From: Brevundimonas naejangsanensis DSM 23858
GTDB taxonomy: Bacteria; Pseudomonadota; Alphaproteobacteria; Caulobacterales; Caulobacteraceae
Length of the DNA: 64,000 nucleotides
Direction of reading: 5' to 3'
Assembly (NCBI RefSeq): GCF_000421705.1
Contig: NZ_ATXN01000002.1
Location: forward strand, 992,001 to 1,056,000
Of this stretch, positions 56,181-64,000 are shown piece after piece. The notes under the pieces are model-generated. The model did no database searches. It saw only the letters and a program-made list of their open reading frames with translations, and was not told where the DNA came from. Made by a program: the position numbers and the translations under genes. The stretch's first letter is position 1. Each line of letters starts with the position of its first letter.

Positions 56181-57305
56181 TCACTGCGTCGTCGACGGGA
56201 AGCGCGTTGCAAGCCAGGCAAGAGCTGCCTCGTTCACTTCCTGCGGCTTTTCGATTTGCGTCCAATGCCCTGCCCCGGCAATGACGACGACCTCGAGATC
56301 GGGCACGTGCTCGTGCATCCCCTCCGCCATGCGAGGCGTAAACACCACATCGTCCGACGCCGCGATCATGAGCGACGGGACACGTACCGTCTGGTCAACC
56401 GTAAGACCGGCCTCCCAGTTACGGGACAGGTTGCGGTACCAATTCGCCGCGGGCGTGAAAGTGGTCCGCGTGAAGCTCGCTGCAAAGAACGCGAGCTCAT
56501 CGTCCGTGAGGATGGCTTCGCCGAGCAAAGCCCCCTCAGGCGAACCCAGCGGCGTGTAGAAGGCCATTTGCCGGTATTCTGCAGGCAAGCTGAAGTAATC
56601 GTCTGGTGCGATGACATTTTTACGCACCATGCTTCGGAAGGAGCGCCCCGGATCGAGCGCCAGAAGGCGGTCCCCTTCGTCTCCATCGAGCATCATCAGC
56701 ACATACATGTCTGAGTTATAGACCTGTCGCATCTGCTGTACGGGATCGGCTAGCGGGTCCGGAACAAAGCCTTCGGGCGCTAGTCCGGCTATCAGCTCCG
56801 GCTGCAACCAGAACTGCCAGTGAGGGATGTGCGGCGTGCCGACGCTGATCACGCCCTGGCTGCGGCTTGGGTGGAAAAGCGGCATCTGCCAGGCGAGAAT
56901 TCCGCCCCAGTCATGACCCATCCACACGGCCTGCTCGATATCCAAGGCGTCAAGCAAGCCCACGAGGTCGTCCATGAGATGGGCAAGGTCGTAGTCTTCC
57001 ACCGCAGCCGGTCGATCAGTCAGGCCATAGCCTCGAAGATCCGGCGCGATGACGTGATACCCGGCGTCAACGAGGACCGGAATCTGGTTTCGCCAAGAAT
57101 GGGCGAGTTCCGGGAAGCCGTGAAGCAGCACAATAGCGGGGCCGCTGCCAGCCTCATAGACAGCCATGCGGATGCCGTTTGTCTCAACGTAACGCGCGGG
57201 CGGCATGGATGGGACTTCTGCCGACGCGCCGCTAGAAATCGGCGAGACCGTCGTCAGAACTGTAACGCTTAGGGCGAATATTAGCAAACGTCGAGAAATG
57301 TTCAT
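56181..57305 (-). CDS. Exported alpha/beta hydrolase (soluble epoxide hydrolase-like)
   Basis: 374 residues from ATG 57305, with a signal peptide (NISRRLLIFALSVTVLTTV). LLHGFPELAHSWRNQ forms the oxyanion region; GHDWGGILAW provides the Asp nucleophile, and GAGHWTQIEKPQEVN the His. Close to bacterial soluble epoxide hydrolases. It is third of the Asp-nucleophile hydrolases in the window with export signals (others at 27584 and 45999). Confidence 0.88.
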   Translation of the reverse strand: MNISRRLLIFALSVTVLTTVSPISSGASAEVPSMPPARYVETNGIRMAVYEAGSGPAIVLLHGFPELAHSWRNQIPVLVDAGYHVIAPDLRGYGLTDRPAAVEDYDLAHLMDDLVGLLDALDIEQAVWMGHDWGGILAWQMPLFHPSRSQGVISVGTPHIPHWQFWLQPELIAGLAPEGFVPDPLADPVQQMRQVYNSDMYVLMMLDGDEGDRLLALDPGRSFRSMVRKNVIAPDDYFSLPAEYRQMAFYTPLGSPEGALLGEAILTDDELAFFAASFTRTTFTPAANWYRNLSRNWEAGLTVDQTVRVPSLMIAASDDVVFTPRMAEGMHEHVPDLEVVVIAGAGHWTQIEKPQEVNEAALAWLATRFPSTTQ

Positions 57306-57659
57306 TTTCTTCAACCTGAGGCTGTCGGGTTCAGAGTAGTTGCAGCCATCGATCAAGATGCCATGCGATCAGAGCCTCACCCTCGCCGGAAGCCTGCGAC
57401 GGCAGCACGGGTTGCCCTGACGAACCCAAACCTAAGCGCTCAAAACAACTTTGTCTCTGCTGAGACCGTTCCAAAAACTGAGACTCTGTTGCCCACAACC
57501 TGACGCTACCGCACGCACCTTAGAACGCAGTATTCTAAGCCCATCCTAAGCAATACTCCCCATCAACAACCGAGCCATCCCTGAAACCATTTACATTATT
57601 ACCTCTAGGGACTCGCTCTCGAAAGTAAAAATCCCACCAAAATCAAATGAGGCGACCCT
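57306..57659. other. 354-base intergenic region with low GC
   Basis: No gene. It is more A/T-rich than the surroundings and carries two short inverted repeats: GTCTC/GAGAC (near 57450) and TTAGAA/TTCTAA (near 57519-57537). It separates divergent genes and likely holds both promoters. Confidence 0.45.
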
Positions 57660-58094
57660 GTGTTTAACAACACCGCCCCTCAACTGCTCACCATCGCTCA
57701 GCAGCGCCAACGCAAGAACGTTGCGAATTTGACACTCTGGACCTTCCAGGGGTGGATGGCGATGCTCCTTATCGGGGCTGGCTACGCTAAAGTCGCCGAG
57801 CCCATGACTTCTTTGGAGATCCTCCTCGGATGGGCGCGCGCCGACCAGCAGAGTTTGGTGCGCGCTCTGGGCTGGTTCGAGATAGCGCTTGGGCTGACGT
57901 CGGCGTCACCTCTCATATTCGGGAACTTCGCGCGATTTCCCCTTCTGATCGGCGCAGCCCTGATCAGCGCGCTCGCGACTATAATGATCGTGGTCCACGG
58001 CCTGAGGCTGGAGCCCGGCGCGGTTGCGATGAACCTGGCTCTATTGGGCATGGCCGCGGCAGTATTGGCTGGCCGTCGGCGCCGAACCGGCTAG
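57660..58094 (+). CDS. Hypothetical DoxX-like membrane protein
   Basis: 144 residues, GTG start. Four hydrophobic segments (LTLWTFQGWMAMLLIGAGYA, LGWFEIALGLTSASPLIF, FPLLIGAALISALATIMIVV, AVAMNLALLGMAAAVLAG) in the arrangement seen in DoxX-like proteins. Family assignment is tentative. It precedes the short autotransporter on the same strand. Confidence 0.6.
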   Translation: MFNNTAPQLLTIAQQRQRKNVANLTLWTFQGWMAMLLIGAGYAKVAEPMTSLEILLGWARADQQSLVRALGWFEIALGLTSASPLIFGNFARFPLLIGAALISALATIMIVVHGLRLEPGAVAMNLALLGMAAAVLAGRRRRTG

Positions 58095-58256
58095 GGGCCT
58101 TTGTCGCTAGTCCCGCAGCGGTCGTCGCAGATCTGAGCTTTCCCCGCAAATTGCCGCCTCCCCATAAGGCTCAAGGCCCAGTGCGGCGTCTTTCCTGAAG
58201 GGCCGCAAGCGCGGCGCCGCCTCGCCGACTAGCAGGCGGGTTCCAGGGAAACCTTC

Positions 58257-59876
58257 ATGTCCAGTTTCTTCGTCGCAGTTCTCGCCGGCGGCCACCGTGC
58301 TCTGCCCTTGTCCAGCGCCGCCGTGGCCGCGACTCTTTCGGTCACATCTCCGGCCGCGGCTCAGATCGAACGCACGCCAGCCTGGATGCGGGACGGGACC
58401 GTGCTCATCGTCGGCGGCTTAGGCTCGATCGAAAGCGCGCAGCCGCTGTCTGACGGCGACGACCACGTGATCAACACCGACACCCTGGTCCTGACCGCCA
58501 GCCGCGACTTTGGAGCCGGGAAGGATCTCTTCACCAACAAGGGCGGGACGGTTCGGTTCGGCCAGTCCGGCACGCCTCTCAAACTCGCTTTCAACGGCCT
58601 GGAGCAGTTCGCCAATGAGGGCGGCCGGATTGATCTTCGCAACGGCGGCGTCGGCGACAGCCTCACCCTCTCCGGCGCCTATTCCGCCTCCGGAGACGCC
58701 CGCCTCGCGCTAGATGTGAGCGGCGGAGCATCAGACAGCCTCGTAGTGATGGGCAAGGCTTCGGGACTAACCCATGTAAGTCTGGCTGCGCTCAAACCAG
58801 AGCAGGCCACCCTCTTCGCATCACCGATCAAGCTCATTTCCGTTGGAGCCGGCTCAACCGCCAACGCCTTCAGGTTGGCCGCTCCCGACCAGGGACTGGT
58901 GCGCTACCGCCTGACCTACGACCCGAAAGGACTGGCCTATATGCTGGACGCCACAGCCGGACGCTCGGTCCTGCAGAGCGTAAGAGCCGTGGAAGGGCTG
59001 CGGTTCGCCTGGCGATCGTCGGCTGAGGCCTTCGACACGGAACAGGCCATGGTGCGCGCCGCAGGCGGCGAGGGCGGTCGCCTCTGGGCCGTCGCTCATG
59101 GCTCTCGCATCTCACGCGATAGCGACGGCGCCGACCGCGAATTGGAATATGATCAGGACCTGATCGGCGGCCAGATGGGCGTGTCGCTCGGCGCGCCGCA
59201 ACTGGCCGGCGGGGATACGGCTTTCGGCCTGACCGGCGGCTACGTCGACTCAACGCTGTCTTTCCAGGGGTCCGGTCAGTCGATCAACATGCAGACCTTT
59301 AACCTAGGCGTCTATGGAGCCTGGCGTCGCGACGACTTCTACGCGACCGCCCTGATCAAGGTGGACCATCACGCTTTGGCGATCGAGGACGGCGCCGCCG
59401 GGTTCAAGACGAACGCCGACGGTCTCAGCTGGGGCGTGCGCCTGGAAGCGGGACATCGGATCCACCTCGGCCCCATCGCCTTCGATCCGATTGTCGGCCT
59501 CGACTACCTGTCGACCAGCGTCGACGACCTGGCGGTCCTTGGGCAGCAGGTGGTCCTGGACGACCGCGACGGCTTCTCGGGTCGGCTCGGGGGGCGAGCC
59601 CTAACCCGTTACGTCTTCGCCGAAGGGCGTCATCTGGAGTTGTCGGCCGGCCTCGAACTCGTGCACGACTTCGACGCCGCTCAGAAGGGATCCCTGGCCT
59701 CCAACAAGCTCAACGACGCAATCGAGCTCACTGGCCCCGAGACCTACGGACGGGCCCTCGCCGGCGTCCAAGTGAGTCTGACGCAGCATCTCCAGGCTTA
59801 CGTCCAAGGCGAAGGACGCTTCGGAGACGGCCAGAACGGCGGCGGTTTGCGCATCGGGGCGCGATACCGCTTTTGA
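58257..59876 (+). CDS. Autotransporter barrel with short passenger
   Basis: 539 residues. Signal peptide cleaved near AAAQIERTP. Only about 200 residues precede the barrel linker; those from 85 on match the end of the passenger of the large autotransporter (LEQFANEGGRIDLRNGGVGD versus its LERFENAGLVDLRNGAIGD). Barrel about 255-539, ending RIGARYRF. The 26-residue repeats are absent, so this is a reduced relative. No remnants of a longer passenger were seen upstream. Confidence 0.87.
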   Translation: MSSFFVAVLAGGHRALPLSSAAVAATLSVTSPAAAQIERTPAWMRDGTVLIVGGLGSIESAQPLSDGDDHVINTDTLVLTASRDFGAGKDLFTNKGGTVRFGQSGTPLKLAFNGLEQFANEGGRIDLRNGGVGDSLTLSGAYSASGDARLALDVSGGASDSLVVMGKASGLTHVSLAALKPEQATLFASPIKLISVGAGSTANAFRLAAPDQGLVRYRLTYDPKGLAYMLDATAGRSVLQSVRAVEGLRFAWRSSAEAFDTEQAMVRAAGGEGGRLWAVAHGSRISRDSDGADRELEYDQDLIGGQMGVSLGAPQLAGGDTAFGLTGGYVDSTLSFQGSGQSINMQTFNLGVYGAWRRDDFYATALIKVDHHALAIEDGAAGFKTNADGLSWGVRLEAGHRIHLGPIAFDPIVGLDYLSTSVDDLAVLGQQVVLDDRDGFSGRLGGRALTRYVFAEGRHLELSAGLELVHDFDAAQKGSLASNKLNDAIELTGPETYGRALAGVQVSLTQHLQAYVQGEGRFGDGQNGGGLRIGARYRF

Positions 59877-60244
59877 CCCAGTTGGCCTGCGGCCCCCCAC
59901 TAGCCCCCCTGGCGCGCCGCAGGCTTTCAGGGCGATCAGATATCCTTGCTGATCGCCTTCGGGGACCGGCGCCTCGGCGTCGGTCCCCGGCCCTCACGCC
60001 CTCTTTCGGAACGGCTGCAAGCCCGACGGCTTCGTTCGCTCGCCCGCCCCCACGCCGGTCCGCAGGAAGCCGCGCCGGTCAAGGGCGGCTTGTCCGAAGA
60101 AGGCGGTCGGCTCCTGCGCCGGGCGCCCTCTGCTTGATCGCATCGCTCCGCCGAGATGGGCGGCGGCGGGGCGCGTCGCCCCAAACTCACGGTCACGGCC
60201 ATCGCCCCCGCTGACCTAGAAATTTGCAAACCACCGAGCGCCTC
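59877..60244. other. Intergenic region after the short autotransporter
   Basis: Contains the hairpin pair listed separately; the rest, 59989-60244, is GC-rich with no supported gene. Confidence 0.45.
59931..59988 (+). terminator. Two tandem hairpins after the short autotransporter
   Basis: GGCGATCAG/CTGATCGCC (59931-59939, 59949-59957) is a perfect 9-base stem; GGGGACCG/CGGTCCCC (59961-59968, 59981-59988) a perfect 8-base stem. No U-tract; probably a transcription end or mRNA-protecting structure. Confidence 0.5.
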
Positions 60245-61390
60245 ATGAGAACCGCTATCGTCCTGCCGTCTGGCAGTCAGTTTTCCAGCTCCAGGCCTAA
60301 TTCGATGGAAACGGTCGTCCGCACGCTCCTTCGCGCTGGAACGGGCCATGACCTGCGGATCTTCTGCGACGATGGCGCCGCGGATCACGCGATGGGCGGC
60401 CTCATACTCCTGCCTCCCGGCCGCGCCCGCACGCCGACGCTCATTGCCGCCTTGCAGGATTTCGATCCCGAGATCGTCGAATACCACCAGCAGGTCAAAC
60501 AGGCCGTGGCCGTCGCCCGCCGCCTCCCGAGGGCGGCCCACATCCTCTATCGCCACAATGCCGTAAAGCCGCCGCGCCACGCGATCGATCGTTGGCGCTA
60601 CGGCCGCCGCTATGACCGCATGGACGGAATGATCTTCGTCAGCGAAGCCGAGCGCGCCCTGTTCGCCGAGACCTTCCCCCACCTTGCTGACCGCGCCTGG
60701 GCGGTGCCCAATCCCATCGAGGCGGCCGACTGGCGCGCGCCGCCCGAAAACCGTGAACCCCTGATCGCATTCGCCGGCCGCGCGATGCCGGAGAAAGGCG
60801 TCGATGTCATCTGCGCAGCGCTGCCCGCCATCCTCGACCGGCACCCCGACTGGAATGCCGTTCTGATGCTGAATGACTGGGAAGAGCATCGGCTCTGGGC
60901 CGAACCGCACGTGGCCCCGCTCCGGCGCTACGGGGACCGGGTGCGCCTGTTGCATTCGGCGCCGCTCGCAGAGGTGCGCTCCTGGATGAAGCGGGCCGCA
61001 ATCGCCCTCGTCCCCTCGACCTGGGCCGAGCCGTTCGGACTGACCGCCCTTGAGGCCCACGCTGCGGGCGCCGCCCTTGTCTCTTCTGGACGCGGCGGCC
61101 TTAGGGAAGCGAGCGGGCCGCATGCCCTGTATCTCAATCGAGTCACGCCGGCGGCGCTGGTCGCCGCAGCAGAGCGGCTGATCACGCACCCAGAGGAACG
61201 GCTCAGTCTGGCGCGTGCCGCCCAGGCCTATGTTGAGCTGGTGCACGCTCCCGGGCCGCGCGCCGCTCAACTCGACACCGCTCGCATGGCGATCGTTGAG
61301 CGCGCCCGCCAACGCTGTCTCAGACGCGCCGGCGCTTTGGAAAGGAGCGCCTCGGGCGTTCAGGACTGGCCGGTTCCCAACGAATCCTGA
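60245..61390 (+). CDS. Glycosyltransferase family 4
   Basis: 381 residues from ATG 60245; a TTG at 60224 is possible. GT-B fold: N-terminal acceptor domain, then IAFAGRAMPEKGVDVICAAL and EPFGLTALEAHAAGAALVSS, where the Glu motif binds the donor sugar nucleotide. Cytoplasmic or peripheral membrane. No other polysaccharide genes are near, so the pathway is unknown. The last 31 bases overlap the convergent Ada-like gene. Confidence 0.88.
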   Translation: MRTAIVLPSGSQFSSSRPNSMETVVRTLLRAGTGHDLRIFCDDGAADHAMGGLILLPPGRARTPTLIAALQDFDPEIVEYHQQVKQAVAVARRLPRAAHILYRHNAVKPPRHAIDRWRYGRRYDRMDGMIFVSEAERALFAETFPHLADRAWAVPNPIEAADWRAPPENREPLIAFAGRAMPEKGVDVICAALPAILDRHPDWNAVLMLNDWEEHRLWAEPHVAPLRRYGDRVRLLHSAPLAEVRSWMKRAAIALVPSTWAEPFGLTALEAHAAGAALVSSGRGGLREASGPHALYLNRVTPAALVAAAERLITHPEERLSLARAAQAYVELVHAPGPRAAQLDTARMAIVERARQRCLRRAGALERSASGVQDWPVPNES

Positions 61391-61845
61391 AGGGATACGG
61401 GCGCGAACACGCCAATCTGCCGCTTGAAGACGCCTGGCGTCTGCCCCGTCACGCACCGGAAGACCTTGTGAAAATGGCCGCGGCTAACGCCGAGCGCGTC
61501 CGCCAGTTCGGCGCTCGAAATCCGCCCCAGGCGCTCCCGGATTAGCGTTTGGGCCCGCGCCACCAGGGCTGCCCGCTCCTCGCCGAGCGACCGATCCTCA
61601 GGATGGCAGCGCCGGCAGGGTCGGAAGCCGGTGCGACGCGCTTCGGCGAGACTGCCATGGAAGCGCACGTGTTCAAGCCTCGCATGGCGCGACGGACATG
61701 ACGGCCTGCAATAGACGCCCGTCGTGACCACTGAACACCAGAAACGATCGTCCGCTGCAGCGGATCGGGCCAGATAGGCGGCAACGCGGTCTTGCCGCTG
61801 AGTATAGTTGGCCGCCAGCGGCCCGGAGGTCAAAAGGTTCGACAC
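61360..61845 (-). CDS. Short Ada-like methyl-sensing regulator (N-Ada plus AraC HTH)
   Basis: 161 residues, GTG start with GGAG seven bases upstream. The zinc/methyl-acceptor domain has its four Cys: FWCSVVTTGVYCRPSC and RPCRRCHPE. About 90-145 is one AraC-type helix-turn-helix (LADALGVSRGHFHKVF). E. coli Ada has a further O6-methylguanine methyltransferase domain; this one ends right after the HTH. It resembles AdaA-type activators of the methylation response. Confidence 0.88.
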   Translation of the reverse strand: MSNLLTSGPLAANYTQRQDRVAAYLARSAAADDRFWCSVVTTGVYCRPSCPSRHARLEHVRFHGSLAEARRTGFRPCRRCHPEDRSLGEERAALVARAQTLIRERLGRISSAELADALGVSRGHFHKVFRCVTGQTPGVFKRQIGVFAPVSLQDSLGTGQS

Positions 61846-62145
61846 TTAGCGTCTCCATCGCCCCCTTTTTGAAGACGCCGCGACCTCCTCTCCGCCTTAT
61901 GGTCCGGCTAGATCGCAGTCTAGGGTCGCGCAGATGCTCAACGGCGCATTAGGCGCCCCCGCTCTTCCAGTCGGGGCGATGCTCCCAACACGCTGGAGCA
62001 TGTCCGTCTGGCCTAGCCCCCGATTGATGGGGGCAGGCGACTGAACCCGCCGCCTGCCACGAAATCGACAGACAGTTGCAAGCGCCTCCCGCGCCATGGT
62101 AGCACCAGAATTGATACACCATGTCGCCCAAACAGGAACGCAAGG
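61846..62145. other. Intergenic region upstream of LysR paralogue B
   Basis: 300 bases, no gene. ATGCTCC/GGAGCAT forms a short hairpin near 61980-62000. It must contain the promoters of the divergent Ada-like and LysR genes. Confidence 0.4.
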
Positions 62146-63117
62146 GTGGATGTCGAAGAGCTACGGACTTTCGTGTCGGTCGCAGAGGCTGGCGGGGTCG
62201 CATCAGCCGCGCGAAAACTTGGTATCGCCAAGTCTATTGTTAGCCGCCGCTTAGTACATCTCGAAGACGAAATGGGCGTAAAGCTCATTGAAAGAACAAC
62301 GCGCGGCACGACACTGACTGAAGCTGGAGCTACTTTTCGCGATTACGCAACGAAAATCTGCGCAGAGCTTGACGTCGCCAAAGAAACTATCCAACCAACA
62401 GGCAGCTTGCGCGGACGCCTTAGGATCGCCGCACCGCTTTCCTTCGGACCGACACATCTCTCCTTAATAATCGCGGAATTGGCGCACCGTCACCCACATC
62501 TGGACGTCCATACAAGCTATACTGACCGCATCGTAGACATCGTCGCCGAAGGCTTTGATTGCGCGCTCCGACTGGGGCACTTGCAGGACTCAAACCTAAT
62601 CGCAAGGCGGGTAGGTCCATTTCACGGCAAGCTGGTCGCGAGCCCAGGCTACATCGAGATTTACGGGACGCCGAAGACCCCCGCAGAGCTCGCCGCACAC
62701 CAGGCTCTCATGCAGGGCACGGAGACCTGGCTCTTCATGGACGGCGAGAGAGTCATCACGGTCCACCCCCAAGGGCGGTTCAAAGCCGACAATAGCTTGG
62801 CCCTGGTTACCGCCGCTCTGGGCGGGCTTGGGATCGCCAATCTGCCGGAGGGGCTCGTCGCCGAGCATATCGCTTCAGGCGCGCTCGTGTCGATTATGGC
62901 TGACTACCCGCTCAAGCCAGCAGGGATATTCGTCGTCAGGCCGCCGAGCCAGTATCCGACTAGAAAGCTCCGAGCCCTCACCGAGCTTCTCATCGCACGC
63001 TTCAACCCGCACGTGATGGATGCCGAGCCCATCGCGGCTTCGACCGCTAAACCGTCCGACACAGCAATCAGTGATAGCGTAGCGGGAAGCTGTCGCCTTC
63101 CTACCATAAGCGGCTGA
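62146..63117 (+). CDS. LysR family regulator, paralogue B
   Basis: 323 residues, GTG start. HTH KLGIAKSIVSRRLVHLED at about 25-42; shared block RLRIAAPLSFGPTHLSLIIAEL as in paralogue A. C-terminal tail about 25 residues longer than paralogue A. Slightly lower GC and more mixed codon use than its neighbours. Next gene, another paralogue, starts 182 bases later on the same strand. Confidence 0.92.
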   Translation: MDVEELRTFVSVAEAGGVASAARKLGIAKSIVSRRLVHLEDEMGVKLIERTTRGTTLTEAGATFRDYATKICAELDVAKETIQPTGSLRGRLRIAAPLSFGPTHLSLIIAELAHRHPHLDVHTSYTDRIVDIVAEGFDCALRLGHLQDSNLIARRVGPFHGKLVASPGYIEIYGTPKTPAELAAHQALMQGTETWLFMDGERVITVHPQGRFKADNSLALVTAALGGLGIANLPEGLVAEHIASGALVSIMADYPLKPAGIFVVRPPSQYPTRKLRALTELLIARFNPHVMDAEPIAASTAKPSDTAISDSVAGSCRLPTISG

Positions 63118-63298
63118 TCCCTGTTTCGCGGAGACGAGACAGGAGAGCGAGCGGTCGAAGAATTCGCCCTCAAACTTACGACGTTTGGCGTGTCGTGGCC
63201 TTGCGCGCGCTCCTCCGATTATGTGGACAGCATCATTCCTGTTTGCGATACATAGCCACCCGACGCGGCCAAACTTGTCGCAGAAATAGGGACGCGAC

Positions 63299-64000
63299 AT
63301 GAACATCGACGAGCTCAGGACGTTCGTGGAGGTCGCCGACACGGGAGGTGTGACACCAGCCGCACGGCGACTTGGTTTGTCCAAATCAGTTGTCAGTCGT
63401 CGACTGGCTCGCCTCGAGGCGGCCCTGGGCGTGCAGTTGCTGGCGCGAACCACACGCGGCGCCGCGCTAACCGAGGCCGGCATCACATTCCGTGATCATG
63501 CTGCGAAGATTTGCTCCGACATCGACATCGCCCAGGAGACAATCCTGCCGGCTGGCGATTTGCGCGGTCTCCTCCGCGTAGCTGCGCCCCTGACTTTCGG
63601 CTCGACGCATTTCGCTCCGGTGATCACAGCCCTTGCCCAGCAGCACCCACAGCTGCACGTGCACACCTGCTATTCAGACCGAATGATCGATCTGATTGCG
63701 GAAGGCTTCGACTGCGGCATCTGGTACGGTCGCCGAAGTCAGTCGAGCCTGCCCACGAAGCGTGTTGGCCCGATGAGCGCCATATATGTCGCGAGTCCCG
63801 CCTACATTGAAAAGTATGGATCACCTGAAACGCCTGAAGAAATGAGGACCCACCAGGCGCTTTTGGGCAACGAAGTGTGGCCCGCTATGGATGGCGACAC
63901 GCTTATCGAAATGAAGATGAATAGTCGTTTCAAGGCCGACGCGGGCATCGCACTTGTACCCGCGGCTTTGGCGGGGTTGGGAATTGCAGGACTGCCTGTT
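63299..64000 (+). CDS. LysR family regulator, paralogue C (cut by the window end)
   Basis: 234 codons are visible with no stop. Starts MNIDELRTFVEVADTGGVTP; HTH LGLSKSVVSRRLARLEA; block LRVAAPLTFGSTHFAPVITAL. The position equivalent to GHLPDSN in paralogue A reads YGRRSQSS, so the effector pocket differs. AGGGA lies before the ATG. About 65 residues remain beyond the window, by comparison with the paralogues. Confidence 0.9.
   Translation, partial: MNIDELRTFVEVADTGGVTPAARRLGLSKSVVSRRLARLEAALGVQLLARTTRGAALTEAGITFRDHAAKICSDIDIAQETILPAGDLRGLLRVAAPLTFGSTHFAPVITALAQQHPQLHVHTCYSDRMIDLIAEGFDCGIWYGRRSQSSLPTKRVGPMSAIYVASPAYIEKYGSPETPEEMRTHQALLGNEVWPAMDGDTLIEMKMNSRFKADAGIALVPAALAGLGIAGLPV

Noticed and set aside
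59936-61456. 506-codon minus-strand open frame opposite the glycosyltransferase
   Set aside because: GT4 motifs are on the plus strand; this frame is Arg-rich with no recognisable domain.
15960-64000. Far-end copy of the dusA attachment core
   Set aside because: Scanned for the sequence coding for MMDWTD in either orientation; only the dusA copy itself was found, so no island end is claimed.

Overview
The window is GC-rich and densely coded, with alphaproteobacterial gene content. The style fits Caulobacterales, most likely a Brevundimonas-like organism (inferred from overall character; no rRNA or other taxonomic marker is present). No rRNA, tRNA or CRISPR array was seen.

Bases 1-14836 look like stable chromosome: a truncated zinc metallopeptidase, a DUF418 membrane protein, a retropepsin-like protease, threonine synthase (thrC), and then the homoserine branch point. 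Reading left from about 8.2 kb is a threonine operon: promoter, a Thr-rich leader peptide, a rho-independent attenuator, an aspartokinase-like/homoserine dehydrogenase fusion without ACT domains, homoserine kinase and a terminator. Reading right from the same intergenic region is a methionine operon: a SAM-I (S-box) riboswitch, a MetX-type homoserine acyltransferase and MetB-type cystathionine gamma-synthase. Two RNA switches therefore sit back to back and control the two fates of homoserine. A chemoreceptor, a TauE/SafE exporter and dusA follow.

A tyrosine integrase lies directly against the 5' end of dusA, a known island attachment site, and opens an accessory region. Its first part carries a serine beta-lactamase-like hydrolase, an S41 peptidase, a small membrane protein, an 814-residue DUF4238/SEC-C protein, and the remnant of a Cap4-like nuclease cut off where an NTPase would be expected and joined in frame to a broken pirin gene. 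This looks like a decayed defence island. No second attachment site was found, so the right end of the island is unknown.

From 24 kb to the end the window is rich in small-molecule detoxification and redox genes: alcohol dehydrogenase, metallo-beta-lactamase-fold hydrolase, four alpha/beta hydrolases (one chloroperoxidase-like, three with an aspartate nucleophile), two isochorismatase-family hydrolases, a tightly coupled amidohydrolase-DoxX-MFS-chloroperoxidase-CPBP operon, a frameshifted OsmC gene, pirin, a CurA-like oxidoreductase, RidA and an SDR. Regulators are LysR (four, three of them close paralogues) and TetR (two, each with a palindromic operator). Cell-surface genes are a 1242-residue autotransporter with about 26-residue passenger repeats, a short-passenger relative, and an ECF sigma/FecR/TonB-receptor signalling set. 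A GT4 glycosyltransferase, a short Ada-like regulator and a LysR gene cut by the window edge complete it.
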